Notes: a model not told the origin generated them from the letters alone. DNA of 64,000 bases from Deltaproteobacteria bacterium (GCA_024279915.1 JAJRRB010000031.1:1-64000); one strand, 5' to 3'; shown: positions 1-10,787, counted from the first letter of the stretch. Translations and numbers: made by a program.

Positions 1-605
1 ATTAGACATTTCAAAAATCTGAATTTCACTTTTGAAGATGGTTTTCGGTCTGTTCAGACGGTTTTTAAAACTAGTAAGTTTTGCAAAGAAGCCCCCTCGC
101 CTCATAATCTCTCCGACAGACCAAACCGATCTGTACTATAAAGTTATGTCATTGATTTTGGAGAGGCATAAAACTGGTCGGAAGAGCGATTCTTTGATTC
201 CCTGATATTTAAGAATGGATTTGTGTGAGATATGGCGTTAAGCAGTAAAGAGGAGATATTCCTAAAAGTCCTCTCGCATTGTTTTGATAGTAAGAAGTGG
301 TGTGTTTGAGGTGCTTACTAGAAACCCTGATAAATAAGAATCGTTCAAGATAAGCAGTTTTGACCTCAACCACATCTTGTAGCAAAAGTCAGATCATTTT
401 TGAATTACCACAACATAATGTCTCACAAACCACGCCCCAGACACACAATAAAGGCACTGATCTTACATCCCATCACAATTATGAAAATGTCTTGTTCACC
501 TCGGTGCTTAGGTCCCTTTACGTTTATTGCCTCGAAAGTTGTTCCAGCAGCAGTTCTCAAATTACCTTAGGATATTCAGGATACCCCTATCAACACAGAA
601 GAGCA
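1..605. other. AT-rich stretch without a supported gene
   Basis: I see no convincing gene here. The only long open frame (about 360-662, plus strand) starts with TTG, lacks a ribosome binding site, has a low-complexity Ser/Thr-rich product and runs over the end of rmuC, so I take it as chance. The base composition is more AT-rich than the neighbouring genes. Confidence 0.5.
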
Positions 606-1985
606 TTACTCTTCAACAAGAGGCACCTTCTCACCGGCCTCCTGCAGGACCGAAGCCTGTAGTTTCTTCCGGCTTTTCACGCCCAGATCGATAAGTGTTT
701 GTGCTCTGGAAATGAGATTACCTTTGCCGCTGGTCAACTTGTTGTGGGCGCCATCATAGCTTTTCTGAGTGTTACTGATCTGATCGCCAATTTTTTCCAG
801 GTCGGCCACAAAGCTGACAAACTTGTCATACAGGCTGCCTGCCTTATCGGCAATCTCAAGAGCGTTTTTGTTTTGGTATTCGTAGCGCCAGATGTTCTGG
901 ATGGTTCGCAAGGTCACCAGCAGGGTTGATGGACTGACGATCATAATATTTTGATCAAAGGCTTTACGGAAAATTTCACTGTCTTTGTCAATCGCCAGCA
1001 TGAAGGCGCTTTCAATTGGCACAAACATCAGGACGAAATCAAGACTTTTGATTCCTGGCAGCTCGTCATACCGCTTCGATTCCAGCCCTTTCAGATGAGC
1101 ATTGATCGACACCAGATGCTCCTTGATGGCTTGATTTCGTTCTTCATCATCTTCGCAACGCACATATTTTTCGTAGGCGACCAGGGATACCTTTGAGTCG
1201 ATGATGATCTCTTTCTCTTCAGGGAGATGAATAACGACATCGGGTGTGAGCAAGTGGCCCTCTGCGTCTCTGAAGCCGCCTTGCGAATCATACTCGATCC
1301 CTTTGCGTAAGCCGGATTCCTCGAGAATGCGCTCAAGAATGATTTCACCCCAGGCGCCTTGGGTCCTGGGGTCACCTTTGAGAGCTTTGGTCAGGTTCTC
1401 GGCGTCTTCACCGATCTTCTTATTTAATTCCTGTAGTCGTTGCACTTCTTTGATCAGCGAGTGTCGTTCTCTGCCCTCTGCGTTGTACACTTCGGTGACC
1501 TTTTTTTCAAACGCGGCAATGGTTTCTTTAAATGGTGTCAGGATCGTGTCGAGATTCGCCTTGCTCTGGTTGGCAAATGTCTTGGTCTTCTCTGCAAAGA
1601 TCTGATTAGCAAGGTTCTCAAATTGGATCTGCAGTTCCTTTTTAGTCTCATTCAGAACCTGCAGATTCTCTTCCGAACGCAGAAACTCGGCCTTCCGTTC
1701 AGTCTCCAGTTGCACATTCTTTTTCTCCAGTGCTGTCCCCGCCTGAATCAGGTTTTACAGTTTGCTGCCCATGGCCTGTAACTCTACATATTGCTGCTGT
1801 AGCTGCTCTTCGCGACGGGCTAATCGTTCCTCCAGAATCGCAAGATCGGTCGCGAGTTCATGACGACCAGCTACCCGAGCCGCGTTAATTCGATTTTTAA
1901 CCAAGAGAATAGCTGGTAAGAATCCCAGTATAAAGCCGATGATCAGGGCGGCAACAAGCCAGAGCAGGTCAGGCGCAGCAGACAT
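606..1985 (-). pseudogene. rmuC: RmuC family DNA recombination protein, interrupted by an in-frame TAA
   Basis: RmuC proteins are membrane-anchored, coiled-coil proteins with a nuclease-like core; they limit recombination-based rearrangements in E. coli. The frame opens at 1985 after a GGAG box six bases upstream. It encodes a transmembrane helix (about residues 6-30), a Glu/Arg-rich coiled coil, and then the RmuC core with the family segments GDPRTQGAWGE, TPDVVIHLP, IIIDSKVS and FVPIESAF. A TAA at 1755-1757 cuts the frame after residue 76. Reading continues in the same frame without shift to the true end at 606, so a single nonsense substitution (from a Gln or Glu codon) explains it. A GTG further on is a possible restart that would lack the membrane anchor. 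The family call is firm; whether the gene is really broken is open. Confidence 0.85.
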
Positions 1986-2316
1986 AGAGAACTCCGTAGA
2001 ATATGGGTGTTGATAGGTGATCAATAAAGATAGCAGCTAAGGAGGATGTAGGACTATCCATGACCCGGCTGCAAATCCAGCTGTTTGGTCCATATCTTAA
2101 CTCCTTTTCGACCAATAGCTACGGCTATTACTCTCAAATGAGCTAAAATCTGGCCTCAAACTTCCGAATTTTCGCTTCGGGCCGTATAGTCCACAGCCTC
2201 CAGAGACAGAGGCTACAAGGGGGGTGTGACAGGATAGTTCAGTGCACGATTTCGGGCAGAAACCTGCATACTCTTTTTAATATTTGAAACAGATGAAATT
2301 ATAAGTCTGGATCGAG
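1986..2316. other. Intergenic stretch, nothing recognised
   Basis: This gap lies upstream of rmuC and downstream of the zinc-ribbon gene, both on the minus strand, so it should hold the rmuC promoter. I could not make out a promoter, terminator or RNA with confidence. Confidence 0.35.
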
Positions 2317-2493
2317 TCAGATTTGGCAGTATTGGCGCAAATCTTCTGAAAAATGTTCTAAGCCAGCTTTGGTCATGCGCGCAGGTGTCTGGCATGTTTT
2401 GCAGATCAGACGGTTTCCCGGGGCAAAGTCCTGCAGGTTGAGAGGCAGAGACTGCTTGCATTGTGGACATTCAAAACGAATCAGGAGAGTCAT
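2317..2493 (-). CDS. Small zinc-ribbon protein
   Basis: This predicted 58-residue protein has two CXXC pairs (CPQC near residue 8 and CKTC near residue 31), the spacing expected of a single treble-clef or zinc-ribbon fold. The ATG at 2493 is preceded by AGGA six bases upstream and gives a start just before the first knuckle, which is usual for such proteins; an upstream start at 2514 would add seven residues. I do not recognise a named family. A nucleic-acid or protein interaction role is only an inference from the fold. Confidence 0.6.
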   Translation of the reverse strand: MTLLIRFECPQCKQSLPLNLQDFAPGNRLICKTCQTPARMTKAGLEHFSEDLRQYCQI

Positions 2494-2621
2494 GGTTAGT
2501 CCTATTGTTGGCAAAAACTAATAACAGGGCGCTAATCATGCCTGAGATTGAAGTGGATCTGCAAGCAAAAACGTTATTTGTTCGATGATTACAACGAAAA
2601 ACGGTGTGAGTTGATGGGTTT

Positions 2622-3263
2622 TCAGCGCTGTTGTAATGCTAATGACAGGGTTTCTACAACGAGATTTCCTGTTTCTGCCACTGTGGAACCGTAGACCAGA
2701 ATGCCGTCCTGATGTCCGGTCATAACCAACAGAGCCGGCATTGAGTGGTTGTGGACACTGGCGACACGTTGGATTTCTGCTGCCATTTCCGGTGTTCCAT
2801 AATCAGCTGCCGGGTCAGTACAGGGAAGATTCAGCTGATCGCAGCGATTGAAGATCTCCGGGCTATGGAGGTGCATGACCCAGAGGATCTCCGGGTCACT
2901 TTGATAGAGAATACCGTGGGAGAGTGCTTCTGATGATGGCTGAATCTGTCCTGATGATTCAAGTTGATTGGCAGCAGGGTTGCACTGGTGAACCGTGGCG
3001 TAATGTTCAGGCAAGAGCTTCTGCAAGTGACCGGTCTGGGTGCCGCTGATCAGAAAAACTGTTCCGTTTTGATCCGACAGGCGTCGGCTCAGGTTGCCGA
3101 ACCCATAGCCGTCGTAACGTTCTGGATCTTGACCGACCAGTCCGAGCTTTTTGAAAATGGTGCGCCAGGCATTCAGTTCATGCAGTTGCGCTGCAGATGG
3201 GGATGGACCCTTCTGAAAATCAAGTTGAAATTTGATGACACCTTCGCGGCTTGACTGAGTCAT
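2622..3263 (-). CDS. Class II aldolase/adducin family protein
   Basis: The product (213 residues from the ATG at 3263) has the class II aldolase/adducin layout: GFGNLSRR near residue 60, SGTQTG for substrate phosphate binding, and the metal-ligand segment VMHLHSPE with its HXH pair, followed by a C-terminal segment with further His residues. Family members are zinc-dependent aldolases or epimerases acting on phosphorylated sugars, or dehydratases of the methionine salvage type. The substrate cannot be read from sequence. A longer frame upstream to 3395 overlaps the next gene and is basic and atypical, so I chose the internal start. The Dabb gene lies 19 bases upstream on the same strand, which suggests cotranscription. 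Confidence 0.75.
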   Translation of the reverse strand: MTQSSREGVIKFQLDFQKGPSPSAAQLHELNAWRTIFKKLGLVGQDPERYDGYGFGNLSRRLSDQNGTVFLISGTQTGHLQKLLPEHYATVHQCNPAANQLESSGQIQPSSEALSHGILYQSDPEILWVMHLHSPEIFNRCDQLNLPCTDPAADYGTPEMAAEIQRVASVHNHSMPALLVMTGHQDGILVYGSTVAETGNLVVETLSLALQQR

Positions 3264-3282
3264 CTCTGTGAAAACCCTATGA

Positions 3283-3573
3283 TCAATTGGCAAAATCGAC
3301 AGCAACGACACCCGAGGGGATGGCTTTAACCTGTGCCACGACTTTCTGGTGCTCCGGGTGAACCTGGTAGCGTTGCAGCGCGTCAAGATCCTCAAAGCTC
3401 GAGACCAGGCCTAGGTCATAAGAGCGTTCGGAGTGGACGACGTCTGCACCGAAACGAAATTCACGAATCTCTTCAATCGATTGTGGCAAGCCGCCAAGGC
3501 CTTCGGCAAGTTGTTGGATTTCAGCCTCGGTTGTTTCCGGTTTGAATTTGAAAAGCACGATGTGAGTAATCAT
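3283..3573 (-). CDS. Dabb (stress-responsive A/B barrel) domain protein
   Basis: This 96-residue product starts MITHIVLFKFKPE and has the YDLGLVSSFEDLDALQRYQVHPEH stretch (split here at its natural centre: YDLGLVSSF, then a YQVHPEH end) typical of Dabb proteins, which form dimeric alpha+beta barrels. Known members are mostly of unknown function; some plant and bacterial relatives act on polyketide-type substrates. The length matches the family, so the gene looks complete. It is probably cotranscribed with the aldolase-family gene downstream. Confidence 0.8.
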   Translation of the reverse strand: MITHIVLFKFKPETTEAEIQQLAEGLGGLPQSIEEIREFRFGADVVHSERSYDLGLVSSFEDLDALQRYQVHPEHQKVVAQVKAIPSGVVAVDFAN

Positions 3574-3630
3574 TTTTTGCTCCGTAGCATTAGCAGCCAG
3601 TTTATTGATTGTTCGACAGGCTGCTAGTGT

Positions 3631-4017
3631 TCAATTATTGAGTTGAGATAACTGATCGTTGAGAGTCCAGTAGTCGTAGATATAGCCGATGCCCAATAGC
3701 CCGCCGGTCGCCAGGTAAAGGATGCCAGTCAGCCATTTTCCTATATACATGCGATGTACACCGAAAAGACCGAGAAAAGTAAGCAGTATCCAGGCAGTAT
3801 TGTAGTCAATGGGACCAGTTGTAAAACGCAGGTCGGCCTGGCGGTCCATGCCAGGAATCAGAAACAGGTCAACCAGCCAGTCAACAAAAAACAGCCCCAG
3901 CGTACAAAAATAAATTGTTCCGGAAATCGGTCGTCCATAGTAGAAGCGGTGCGCACCGGTGAAGCCGAATAGCCAGAGGAGATAGCCAATCACCGGGGTA
4001 TGGGTGGTCTGCTGCAT
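3631..4017 (-). CDS. TM2 domain membrane protein
   Basis: The 128-residue product carries two copies of the TM2 signature. The first is GYLLWLFGFTGAHRFYYGR with the following hydrophobic hairpin; the second is LGLFGVHRMYIGKWLTG followed by GIGYIYDYWTL. TM2 proteins are small inner-membrane proteins with two helices per module joined by a short turn with a D/H-rich motif; their biochemical role is not settled. The start at 4017 begins MQQTTHTPVIGYLLW, immediately ahead of the first helix. It ends with a short polar tail. Confidence 0.8.
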   Translation of the reverse strand: MQQTTHTPVIGYLLWLFGFTGAHRFYYGRPISGTIYFCTLGLFFVDWLVDLFLIPGMDRQADLRFTTGPIDYNTAWILLTFLGLFGVHRMYIGKWLTGILYLATGGLLGIGYIYDYWTLNDQLSQLNN

Positions 4018-4038
4018 AGATTTATAGATATCCTTGTG

Positions 4039-4499
4039 TCAGCGTGTTGGTATCAGGTCAAAGACATCGAGAATGGTACGGGTTGCCGTGTTGATACGGA
4101 CAATTTTATCTTCAATCTGAAGAATCTCGGAGCCAACGGGGGGTTGCGGAAGTCGTGGTAAAAGAAAATCAGGAAGTCCCTTGCCCTGCCGGTAGAGCTG
4201 GTAGTCGAGACTTTGCCCCGCTGCAATTTTTTTCTGCCAGCCCGGTGGCAAAGCTTTCCCTCTCGCCACTTTTTTCTGCAGACCAGGAGGGAGGTTCTTG
4301 TGGCTCTGCTGTGATTTCGTTCGCTTTTTACCAAGCAGGTCTGCGCGAATCAGATTACGTTCTGCTGGGCTGAAAGTCTCGATAGCTATCTGTTCTTTTG
4401 AGATCTTCTGCGTGGCATGTTTTTTATCTTTTTTGCTTTGGCATGAGCCGGCATGGTTATAGCCAGTGCTATAATAATCAGAATGGCAACGCGTTGCAT
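4039..4499 (-). pseudogene. CigR/RcnB-like secreted protein, frameshifted
   Basis: An ATG at 4499 opens a signal peptide (MQRVAILIIIALAITMPAHA). After about 24 residues the frame must shift by one base to continue into a long C-terminal part that carries LPPGLQKKVARGKALPPGWQ, the paired Pro-Gly/Lys motif of the CigR/RcnB-like family. It ends with the conserved hydrophobic strand ILQIEDKIVRINTATRTILDV. The shift falls at a run of six T on the plus strand (4429-4434); seven would restore one frame. The CigR family was named for a Salmonella protein linked to virulence control, but most members are uncharacterised periplasmic proteins. The true gene is probably intact, with one base lost in the sequence. 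Confidence 0.7.
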
Positions 4500-4677
4500 G
4501 ATGATCTCTCCATTATCACGATAAGCAAGACTAATATAGGCTTTCTCCAAGTAGCTTCACTCTAATACATTTTTATGTTTCTGTCACCAATCGCGGAAAG
4601 ATGACAGTCTGGTATTAATGAGGTATATTTACACTCTTCATCGCGGGTGTGTGCCCTTTAAATCCAGGGAGACGACC

Positions 4678-5364
4678 ATGCAGAACCAGTTTGACTTTTC
4701 CGGCTATTCTTGGCAAGTCCGCAAGTTTTCCAGGTCTTTGATGTCCTCCGGCAGCAATCTTGCGGAAATCTCCGGCCGCATGCACCTATTAGCTATTGCG
4801 ACAGAAAGAGACCTTGCCCGCTTTGGTGAATCTTCAGAAACATCACGGGTAGCCTGTGGTCCAGGCTGCGGCGCCTGTTGCGTTCTCAACGTCTCTGTTT
4901 TGGTCCCTGAAGCGGTCGCCATCACCTGGTTTCTGCAAAGACGTTTCTCAGCAGGTGAACTTGATCTGCTTCAGACCCGTTTACAGGAGCTTATCACGCG
5001 AACTCGTTGGCTGGATGATGAAGAACGCCTTTTCGTGCGAGAACCCTGTGCCTTTCTGAATGAACAGGGTAGCTGTATCATTCATACTGTTCGTCCTCTC
5101 CTGTGTCGCGCCATTAACTCAACCGACCCAGATGCTGGTCGTGATGCGATAGCAATGGTGCCATTGGATGGTCCGCCAATGGTGGAGATGAACCTGTTTC
5201 AAAAGAGGCTGATCGATACTGTTTACTGCGAGTTGGGTGGGGCGCTGGAGTACCTTGGTCTTGATCATCGACCTAAAAGATTAAGCTCGGCGGTTTTGGC
5301 TCTACTTGCTGAGCCTGAGATACTGGCTATATATGTTTCTGGAAAGAAAGTTCCAATACACTAA
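4678..5364 (+). CDS. YkgJ-type cysteine cluster protein
   Basis: The product (228 residues from the ATG at 4678, preceded by GGGAGACGACC) belongs to the YkgJ/UPF0153 group. That group has a CX2CX2CC-like cluster (GPGCGACC near residue 62) and a second set of Cys (the C of EPCAF, then SCIIHTVRPLLCR), thought to bind zinc or an iron-sulfur cluster. The reaction catalysed is unknown. A longer reading from 4618 exists but lacks a ribosome binding site. The last bases overlap the end of the convergent GGDEF/EAL gene on the other strand by four bases. Confidence 0.75.
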   Translation: MQNQFDFSGYSWQVRKFSRSLMSSGSNLAEISGRMHLLAIATERDLARFGESSETSRVACGPGCGACCVLNVSVLVPEAVAITWFLQRRFSAGELDLLQTRLQELITRTRWLDDEERLFVREPCAFLNEQGSCIIHTVRPLLCRAINSTDPDAGRDAIAMVPLDGPPMVEMNLFQKRLIDTVYCELGGALEYLGLDHRPKRLSSAVLALLAEPEILAIYVSGKKVPIH

Positions 5365-7324
5365 TGAATCTTTTTAGATTCTTCGTGACTTGATTTACTC
5401 TTACCTGCCTGTTCATTGATCCCCTGAGATACCTTCCCCGAGTCTTTAAGAAAGAGCGTCATTTCTTCCGCACTCATGGCTGACCCAAAGAGACGTCCCT
5501 GAACTTCCAGGCAACCACGTTTCCTCAGAAAATCAAGCTGAATTTGATCCTCAACACCGACTGCGGTAACTGCCAGGTTCAAACTGTTTGCCATACTTAA
5601 TATTGCCTCAGTGATGGCAGCGTAGTCAGGGTTGTGGATAATGTCGCGAATAAACTCCTGGGCTATTTTGATACGGTGGATCGGGAAGTGCTTGAGGTAC
5701 AGCAAAGATGAGTAGCCTGTACCGAAATCGTCGATGGCGAGATTAATCCCGCGAATCTTGAGATCGGTTAACGCCATGATGCTATCGTCGACGTGGCCCA
5801 TGACCGAGTTCTCGGCAAGTTCAATTTCCAGAGTGTTGGGCTTGATCCCTGTCTCGTGCAAAATTGATTCAATACGATCAATAAAGTTGGCCTGACGGAT
5901 GTGATTACCAGAGAGATTGACGGACATGCGAAATGGCGGCAGCCCAGCGTCCTGCCAGATCTTCGCTTGCTTGCAGGCTGTCCTTAAAACCCACTCGCCA
6001 AGTGGAAAAACCAGGCTGCTCTCTTCGGCAACGCTGATGATCTGACTTGGTGGAATCAGCTTGCCGTCACTATCGTACCAGCGCAGTAATGCTTCGACAC
6101 CGGTGATGCGCCGGTGAGTAGATTGATTTGAGGCTGGTAATACTGCTGCAACTCGCCTCTGCTCAGTGCATGTCGCAAGCGACTCTCAAGGTCGGTCTTA
6201 GCCAGGGCCGCGGCGTTCATATCGGCGGAGAAGAACTGGAGGTTATTGCGGCCGCGGCTTTTAGCAACGTACATGGCGGTGTCGGCGCTTTTTAATAATG
6301 CTTGTGGATCATCACCATCAACGGGGTAGACAGATACGCCGATACTGGCTGTGGTGAAGAATTCACGGCTACCGATCTGGAAAGGTTGCCCCAGAGTTTC
6401 AAGAATCCGTTGGCCCATGATCGAGAAGTTGGGGTCGTGGTTCGGGTCGGCCTGGACAATAACGAATTCATCGCCTCCCAGACGGGCAAAAGTGTCGCCT
6501 TCACGAATGAACTTTTTTAAGCGCTGCGCGACAGAGCGCAACACCATGTCACCAACGGCGTGGCCCTGAGTATCATTGATCAGTTTAAAGCGGTCGAGGT
6601 CGAAAAAGAAGACCCCCACCTGGCGGTTTTCGCGGCGGGCCAGTGCTATTGATTGCAGAATGCGATCGTTCATCAAGGCCCGATTGGGTAGACCGGTGAG
6701 CGTGTCGTAGTACGCCAGCTTTTCGATGCGTTCTTCAGCAGCGCGGTGATCGGTCAGATCGTTGAGGACAGCCAGACTCTCAGTCAGATGCCCGTCAAAA
6801 TCACACTGGGCCACCTCAGAGAGAGAGATCTCTATTGTCGAACTATTCGCCGTCCGCAATTGATAGTTGATATCTCGGATCTCACCTAATGCGTTGAGCT
6901 TCTGAAAATGTTTTATGCGAAGGTCCTGGATGCTTTCGTTAACAACAAAATCAAAAAAGTCTTTGCCAATGACCTCATCACGAGAGTAGCCGAGGGTGTC
7001 GAGCCATGATTGGCTGACGTAAAGAAGGTGACCCTCTCTGTCCATCGAATGCAGCATGTCCGGGGTTCGCTGGTAGAGCTGCTGGAAGCGTGTCTCGCTT
7101 ACGCTGAGACGATGACTCATGCCACGCAGACGGATGTTCAAGCGACCAAAGATAACGCCAAGTATGCCGCCGAAGAGAATCGGTAGCCACAACTGGTTTA
7201 TTTCCATGGGTAGATTGTGAAGACTGCGTCCCAGGAAAGTGACTGCAGCAAAAATCAGTGCACCGGCTAAAAAGCAGCCGCACAAAAGAAAATATAGTTG
7301 TCCTTCAGGCCTGGATCTGGACAT
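5361..7324 (-). pseudogene. PAS-GGDEF-EAL cyclic-di-GMP protein, frameshifted in the EAL domain
   Basis: Reading from the ATG at 7324 (AGGGG seven bases upstream) gives two hydrophobic helices, a PAS domain, then a GGDEF domain with the intact RLGGDEFVIV active loop and DLDRFKLIND. An EAL domain then begins (QYYQPQINL), and the frame shifts near 6105-6112. One base added there restores GVEALLRW and joins to the downstream frame, which carries MSVNLSGNHIRQ, the ELAENSVM metal-ligand segment and DDFGTGYSSLLYLK. Such proteins make and/or break cyclic-di-GMP at the inner membrane. With the EAL domain cut, only cyclase activity could remain. The downstream half has no good start of its own, so a sequence error or a recent mutation is likelier than two genes. 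Confidence 0.8.
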
Positions 7325-7525
7325 AAAGTGGCCCCTGTTCACAACTTTAGAGAATGCCTGCAAGCAAAAGTATCCGGGCCGGTGGTGGGGGGAAGAACCC
7401 GAAAAATTAAAATTATCTTATATATTCTAAGGGTTTTTCAACTCATGTCAAACCGTGCGATGCACAGCGATGACAGTTTGTGGTTTTCTGTGTTAGGATG
7501 TGACAGATAATTAGTAAGGTGACTG

Positions 7526-7831
7526 ATGGGCGACAGGACAAATATTCAGACAAGCAGCTCAGTGAGAGGCAAGATAAAGAGGCCTCCCATGTATAGTGTT
7601 TTTCTGCTTAACGACGATTATACGACGATGGAGTTTGTTGTCCATGTCTTGCAGACCGTATTTCATAAGTCGCCAACTGATGCCAACCGGATCATGTTAC
7701 ACGTTCACTTCAAGGGTAAAGGGGTCTGTGGAACTTATCCATATGAAGTGGCAGAAACAAAAGCGAGTAAAGCCCATGCTATGGCCAGAGTGGAGGGATT
7801 CCCCTTGCGCGCGGAGTTAAAGCTGGCTTGA
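7526..7831 (+). CDS. clpS: ATP-dependent Clp protease adaptor ClpS
   Basis: The 101-residue product has the ClpS core: MYSVFLLNDDYTTMEFVV with the ND pair that binds N-degron amino groups, VLQTVFHKS, the A-x-x-I-M-L-x-V-H segment, GKGVCGTYPYEVAETKA and a short C-terminal strand. ClpS delivers proteins with destabilising N-terminal residues to ClpAP. ClpA and Aat, its usual partners in the N-degron pathway, are also in this window (15801 and 18142). In relatives these genes are normally adjacent; here about 8 kb lies between clpS and clpA. Confidence 0.92.
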   Translation: MGDRTNIQTSSSVRGKIKRPPMYSVFLLNDDYTTMEFVVHVLQTVFHKSPTDANRIMLHVHFKGKGVCGTYPYEVAETKASKAHAMARVEGFPLRAELKLA

Positions 7832-8089
7832 CGTGACTTTTAACAAACCCCATCCAGAATAAATCCCTCCAATATTATATGTACCAGCCTGTCAAACAAC
7901 CCTGTCTTTTACTCCCTTGAAGGCGTGATTGTCCCAAAAAGATTATGCAGAAGATGAGAACGACGTAAAAATATCTGATATTATATGTAAGCGGGCTTAC
8001 AGTATTAGCCTACTCTCTGGAGGATAATCAGTTAACAAGGGTCTTGTACAAAACAGGATCCACTTCCCACAAACATAGAGGAGGAGATC

Positions 8090-8587
8090 ATGAAAAGAAG
8101 ATTATTGATCGCGCTGGTTATGACAATTGCACTGTTGTTGAGCACCACTGGACTGGTTCTGGCAGGAGGAGGACCAATGCCGTCCGCAGAAGGTAAAGCT
8201 GTTTATGACTACATCACCAAAACCAACCCTTACCAAAGCTGGTCGTTCTTCCCCGGTAAAGATAAATTCTACAAAGGTCGGCATCCGCATGGCGCACTGC
8301 TCACCAGCTATGTTAATGATGTAGCGCTCAAGGGGATTAACAACAAGGTCGGCACTCTTGCTGACGGTGCAATTATCGTCAAAGAGAACTATATGCCTGA
8401 CAAAGCTTTGGGAGCAGTTACGGTCATGTATCGTGTTAAGGGTTATGATCCTGATGCTGGTGACTGGTTCTGGGCGAAATATAAAGCCGATGGATCGATC
8501 GCAAAATCAGGTAAGGTTGCTGGCTGTATCGGCTGTCACGCATCCGTGATCAACAACGACTGGATTTTCACCGGGCCTGTAAAATAA
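8090..8587 (+). CDS. Cytochrome P460-family c-type cytochrome
   Basis: The 165-residue product has a signal peptide (cleavage after GLVLA) and a beta-rich domain with the P460-family segment KGRHPHGALLTSYVNDVAL. One heme site, GCIGCH, lies near the C-terminus. P460 and cytochrome c'-beta proteins bind NO or oxidise hydroxylamine in ammonia oxidisers, while relatives in other bacteria are periplasmic heme proteins of unknown role. The ATG at 8090 is preceded by GAGGAGGAGATC, a strong ribosome binding site. A long GC hairpin follows the stop. I infer NO or electron handling in the periplasm; the crosslinking Lys of P460 cannot be settled by eye. Confidence 0.75.
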   Translation: MKRRLLIALVMTIALLLSTTGLVLAGGGPMPSAEGKAVYDYITKTNPYQSWSFFPGKDKFYKGRHPHGALLTSYVNDVALKGINNKVGTLADGAIIVKENYMPDKALGAVTVMYRVKGYDPDAGDWFWAKYKADGSIAKSGKVAGCIGCHASVINNDWIFTGPVK

Positions 8588-8599
8588 CCCTTTTCACAC

Positions 8600-8631
8600 T
8601 TCAGCAGGGAGATAGGTGTCTCCCTGCTGAA
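8600..8631 (+). terminator. Hairpin after the P460-type cytochrome gene
   Basis: A 13-base stem (TTCAGCAGGGAGA paired with TCTCCCTGCTGAA) with a six-base loop lies 13 bases after the stop. It lacks a T tract, so it may act as a weak terminator or protect the mRNA end. Confidence 0.6.
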
Positions 8632-8646
8632 GAAATGAGATGAGTC

Positions 8647-10787
8647 TTGAACGTTGGTAGTCGAAAAATTATCCTGCTACTGCTGGTCGCACTGTCAATC
8701 GGTGCTTTTTTGGGTTTGGCTTGCACAACTATCTGACTCTGACCGAGTTCAAGGCACGTCAAGTGTCCTTCGCAGAGTTCTACGCAGCCAACCAGATGAT
8801 GACCATCGCCATCTACTTTATTCTCTACGTGGTGGTCACTGCGCTTTCTTTGCCCGGTGCTGCGGTGATGACCCTGGCCGGTGGAGCCCTGCTTGGCTTT
8901 TCGACCGCATTGGTCACCGTCTCCTTTGCCAGCACCATCGGTGCTACCCTGGCGTTTCTGGTTTCACGATTTCTGCTCCGGGACTGGGTGCAGGGCAAGT
9001 TTGGCGATAAACTCAAGGCGATCAACGAAGGTGTTGAACGAGAAGGTCCTTTTTACCTCTTTACCCTGCGCCTGGTGCCGCTCTTCCCCTTTTTCGTCAT
9101 CAACCTGGTCATGGGCCTGACACCGATGCGGCCTTTAGCCTATTATTGGGTCAGTCAGCTTGGCATGCTTCCTGGTACTGCAGTCTATGTCAACGCTGGT
9201 ACTCAGCTCGGCCAGATCGAGAGTGCCGCAGGGATTCTCTCTCCCGGCATTCTGCTCTCCTTTGTCTTGCTCGGTATCTTCCCATTGATCGCCAAACGCA
9301 TCATCGATGTCCTCAAACGTCGCAAGGCCTTTGCCGGCTGGGATAAACCGAAGAAATTCGATTACAACCTGGTCGCTATCGGTGCCGGTTCCGGTGGGCT
9401 GGTCTCCGCCTATATCGCTGCGGCCGTAAAAGCCAAGGTGGCTCTGATTGAAAAGGACAAAATGGGCGGCGACTGCCTGAATACCGGCTGCGTACCGAGC
9501 AAGGCGTTGATCCGCTCTGCCAAGATGGTCTCCTATGCCCGACGTGCCGAGGAATTTGGCTTCAAGTCGGGTCAGTTCGAATATGACTTTGCCGAGGTCA
9601 TGGAGCGGGTGCAAAGGGTGATCGAAAAGGTTGAGCCGCACGATTCCATTGAACGCTACACAGAGCTTGGTGTCGAATGCCATACTGGTACCGCAACTAT
9701 CACCTCACCCTGGACGGTCGAAGTCAACGGCCAGACACTGACCACCCGCAACATCATCATCGCCACTGGAGCGCGGCCCTTCGTGCCGCCGATCAAAGGC
9801 CTCGATAAAATCGACTATCTGACATCTGACAACCTCTGGTCATTGCGTGAAAACCCAGGTCGTCTGATTGTGCTCGGCGGTGGCCCAATCGGCTCGGAGA
9901 TAACCCAGGCCATGGCCCGTCTAGGTGCCGAAGTTACCCAGGTCGAAATGCTACCATGTATCATGAGCCGTGAGGATCCGGAAGTCTCTGCATATGTACA
10001 ACAACAGTTTGAAAAGGACGGGATTAAGGTTCTGACCGGCCATGCGGCTAAAGAAGTAGTCCAGGAAGAAGGGCAGGATATACTGCTCTGTGATGCTGAT
10101 GGCGAGACGGTCAGAATCCCCTTCGATCGAATACTTATTGCCGTTGGTCGTCGTCCTAATATCACCGGTTTCGGTCTGGAAGAGCTCGGTGTTGAGATTG
10201 CCAAGCAAGGCACCGTGGCTGTCGATCCGTTACTGCGGACCAATTTTCCCAATATCTTTGCCGTCGGTGATGTGGCAGGACCTTACCAGTTTACCCACAC
10301 CGCTGCGCACATGGCCTGGTATGCAGCAGTCAACGCTCTCTTCGGCGATGTAAAATCATTCAAAGTTGACTACAGTGTTATCCCCTGGGCCACCTTTACT
10401 GACCCTGAAGTTGCCCGGGTTGGTCTCTCTGAAGATGAGGCTAAGGTCCAGGGCATCGCTTACGAGGTGACGCGCTATGGTATCGACGATCTTGATCGCG
10501 CCATCGCCGATTCCGAGGACCATGGCTGGATCAAAGTACTCACCAAACCGTGCAGCGACAAACTCCTCGGTGTTACCATCGTCGGTAGCCATGCTGGAGA
10601 TCTGCTTGCCGAATATGTCCTGGCGATGAAGCATGGCCTCGGCCTAAATAAAATTCTTGGCACTATTCACACTTATCCGACCATGTCGGAAGCGAACAAG
10701 GCAGTGGCTGGCGAATGGAAGAAAGCCCACGCACCGGAGAAATTGCTGGCGTGGGTGGAGAAATATCACAGTTGGCGACGAGGCTGA
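8647..10787 (+). pseudogene. TVP38/DedA-like membrane domain fused to a mercuric-reductase-like flavoprotein, frameshifted near its start
   Basis: The long frame (from about 8721) encodes an N-terminal TVP38/TMEM64-type membrane domain of about 200 residues (GAAVMTLAGGALLGF, FFVINLVMGLTPMR). It is joined to a complete class I pyridine nucleotide-disulfide oxidoreductase: an FAD-binding GAGSGGLV, the redox disulfide GGDCLNTGCVPSK, an NAD(P)H-binding GGGPIGSE, and the C-terminal dimer part with HTYPTMSEA. A TTG at 8647 opens a hydrophobic start that is one base out of frame. Adding one T to the T6 run at 8706-8711 joins them smoothly into GAFFGFGLHNY. The fusion is known in anaerobes and is usually annotated as dihydrolipoamide dehydrogenase or mercuric reductase; the substrate is unknown. 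The MerA C-terminal Cys pair is not seen. Confidence 0.82.

Noticed and set aside
360-662. Open frame of 100 codons at the left end
   Set aside because: TTG start, no ribosome binding site, low-complexity product, and it overlaps the end of rmuC.
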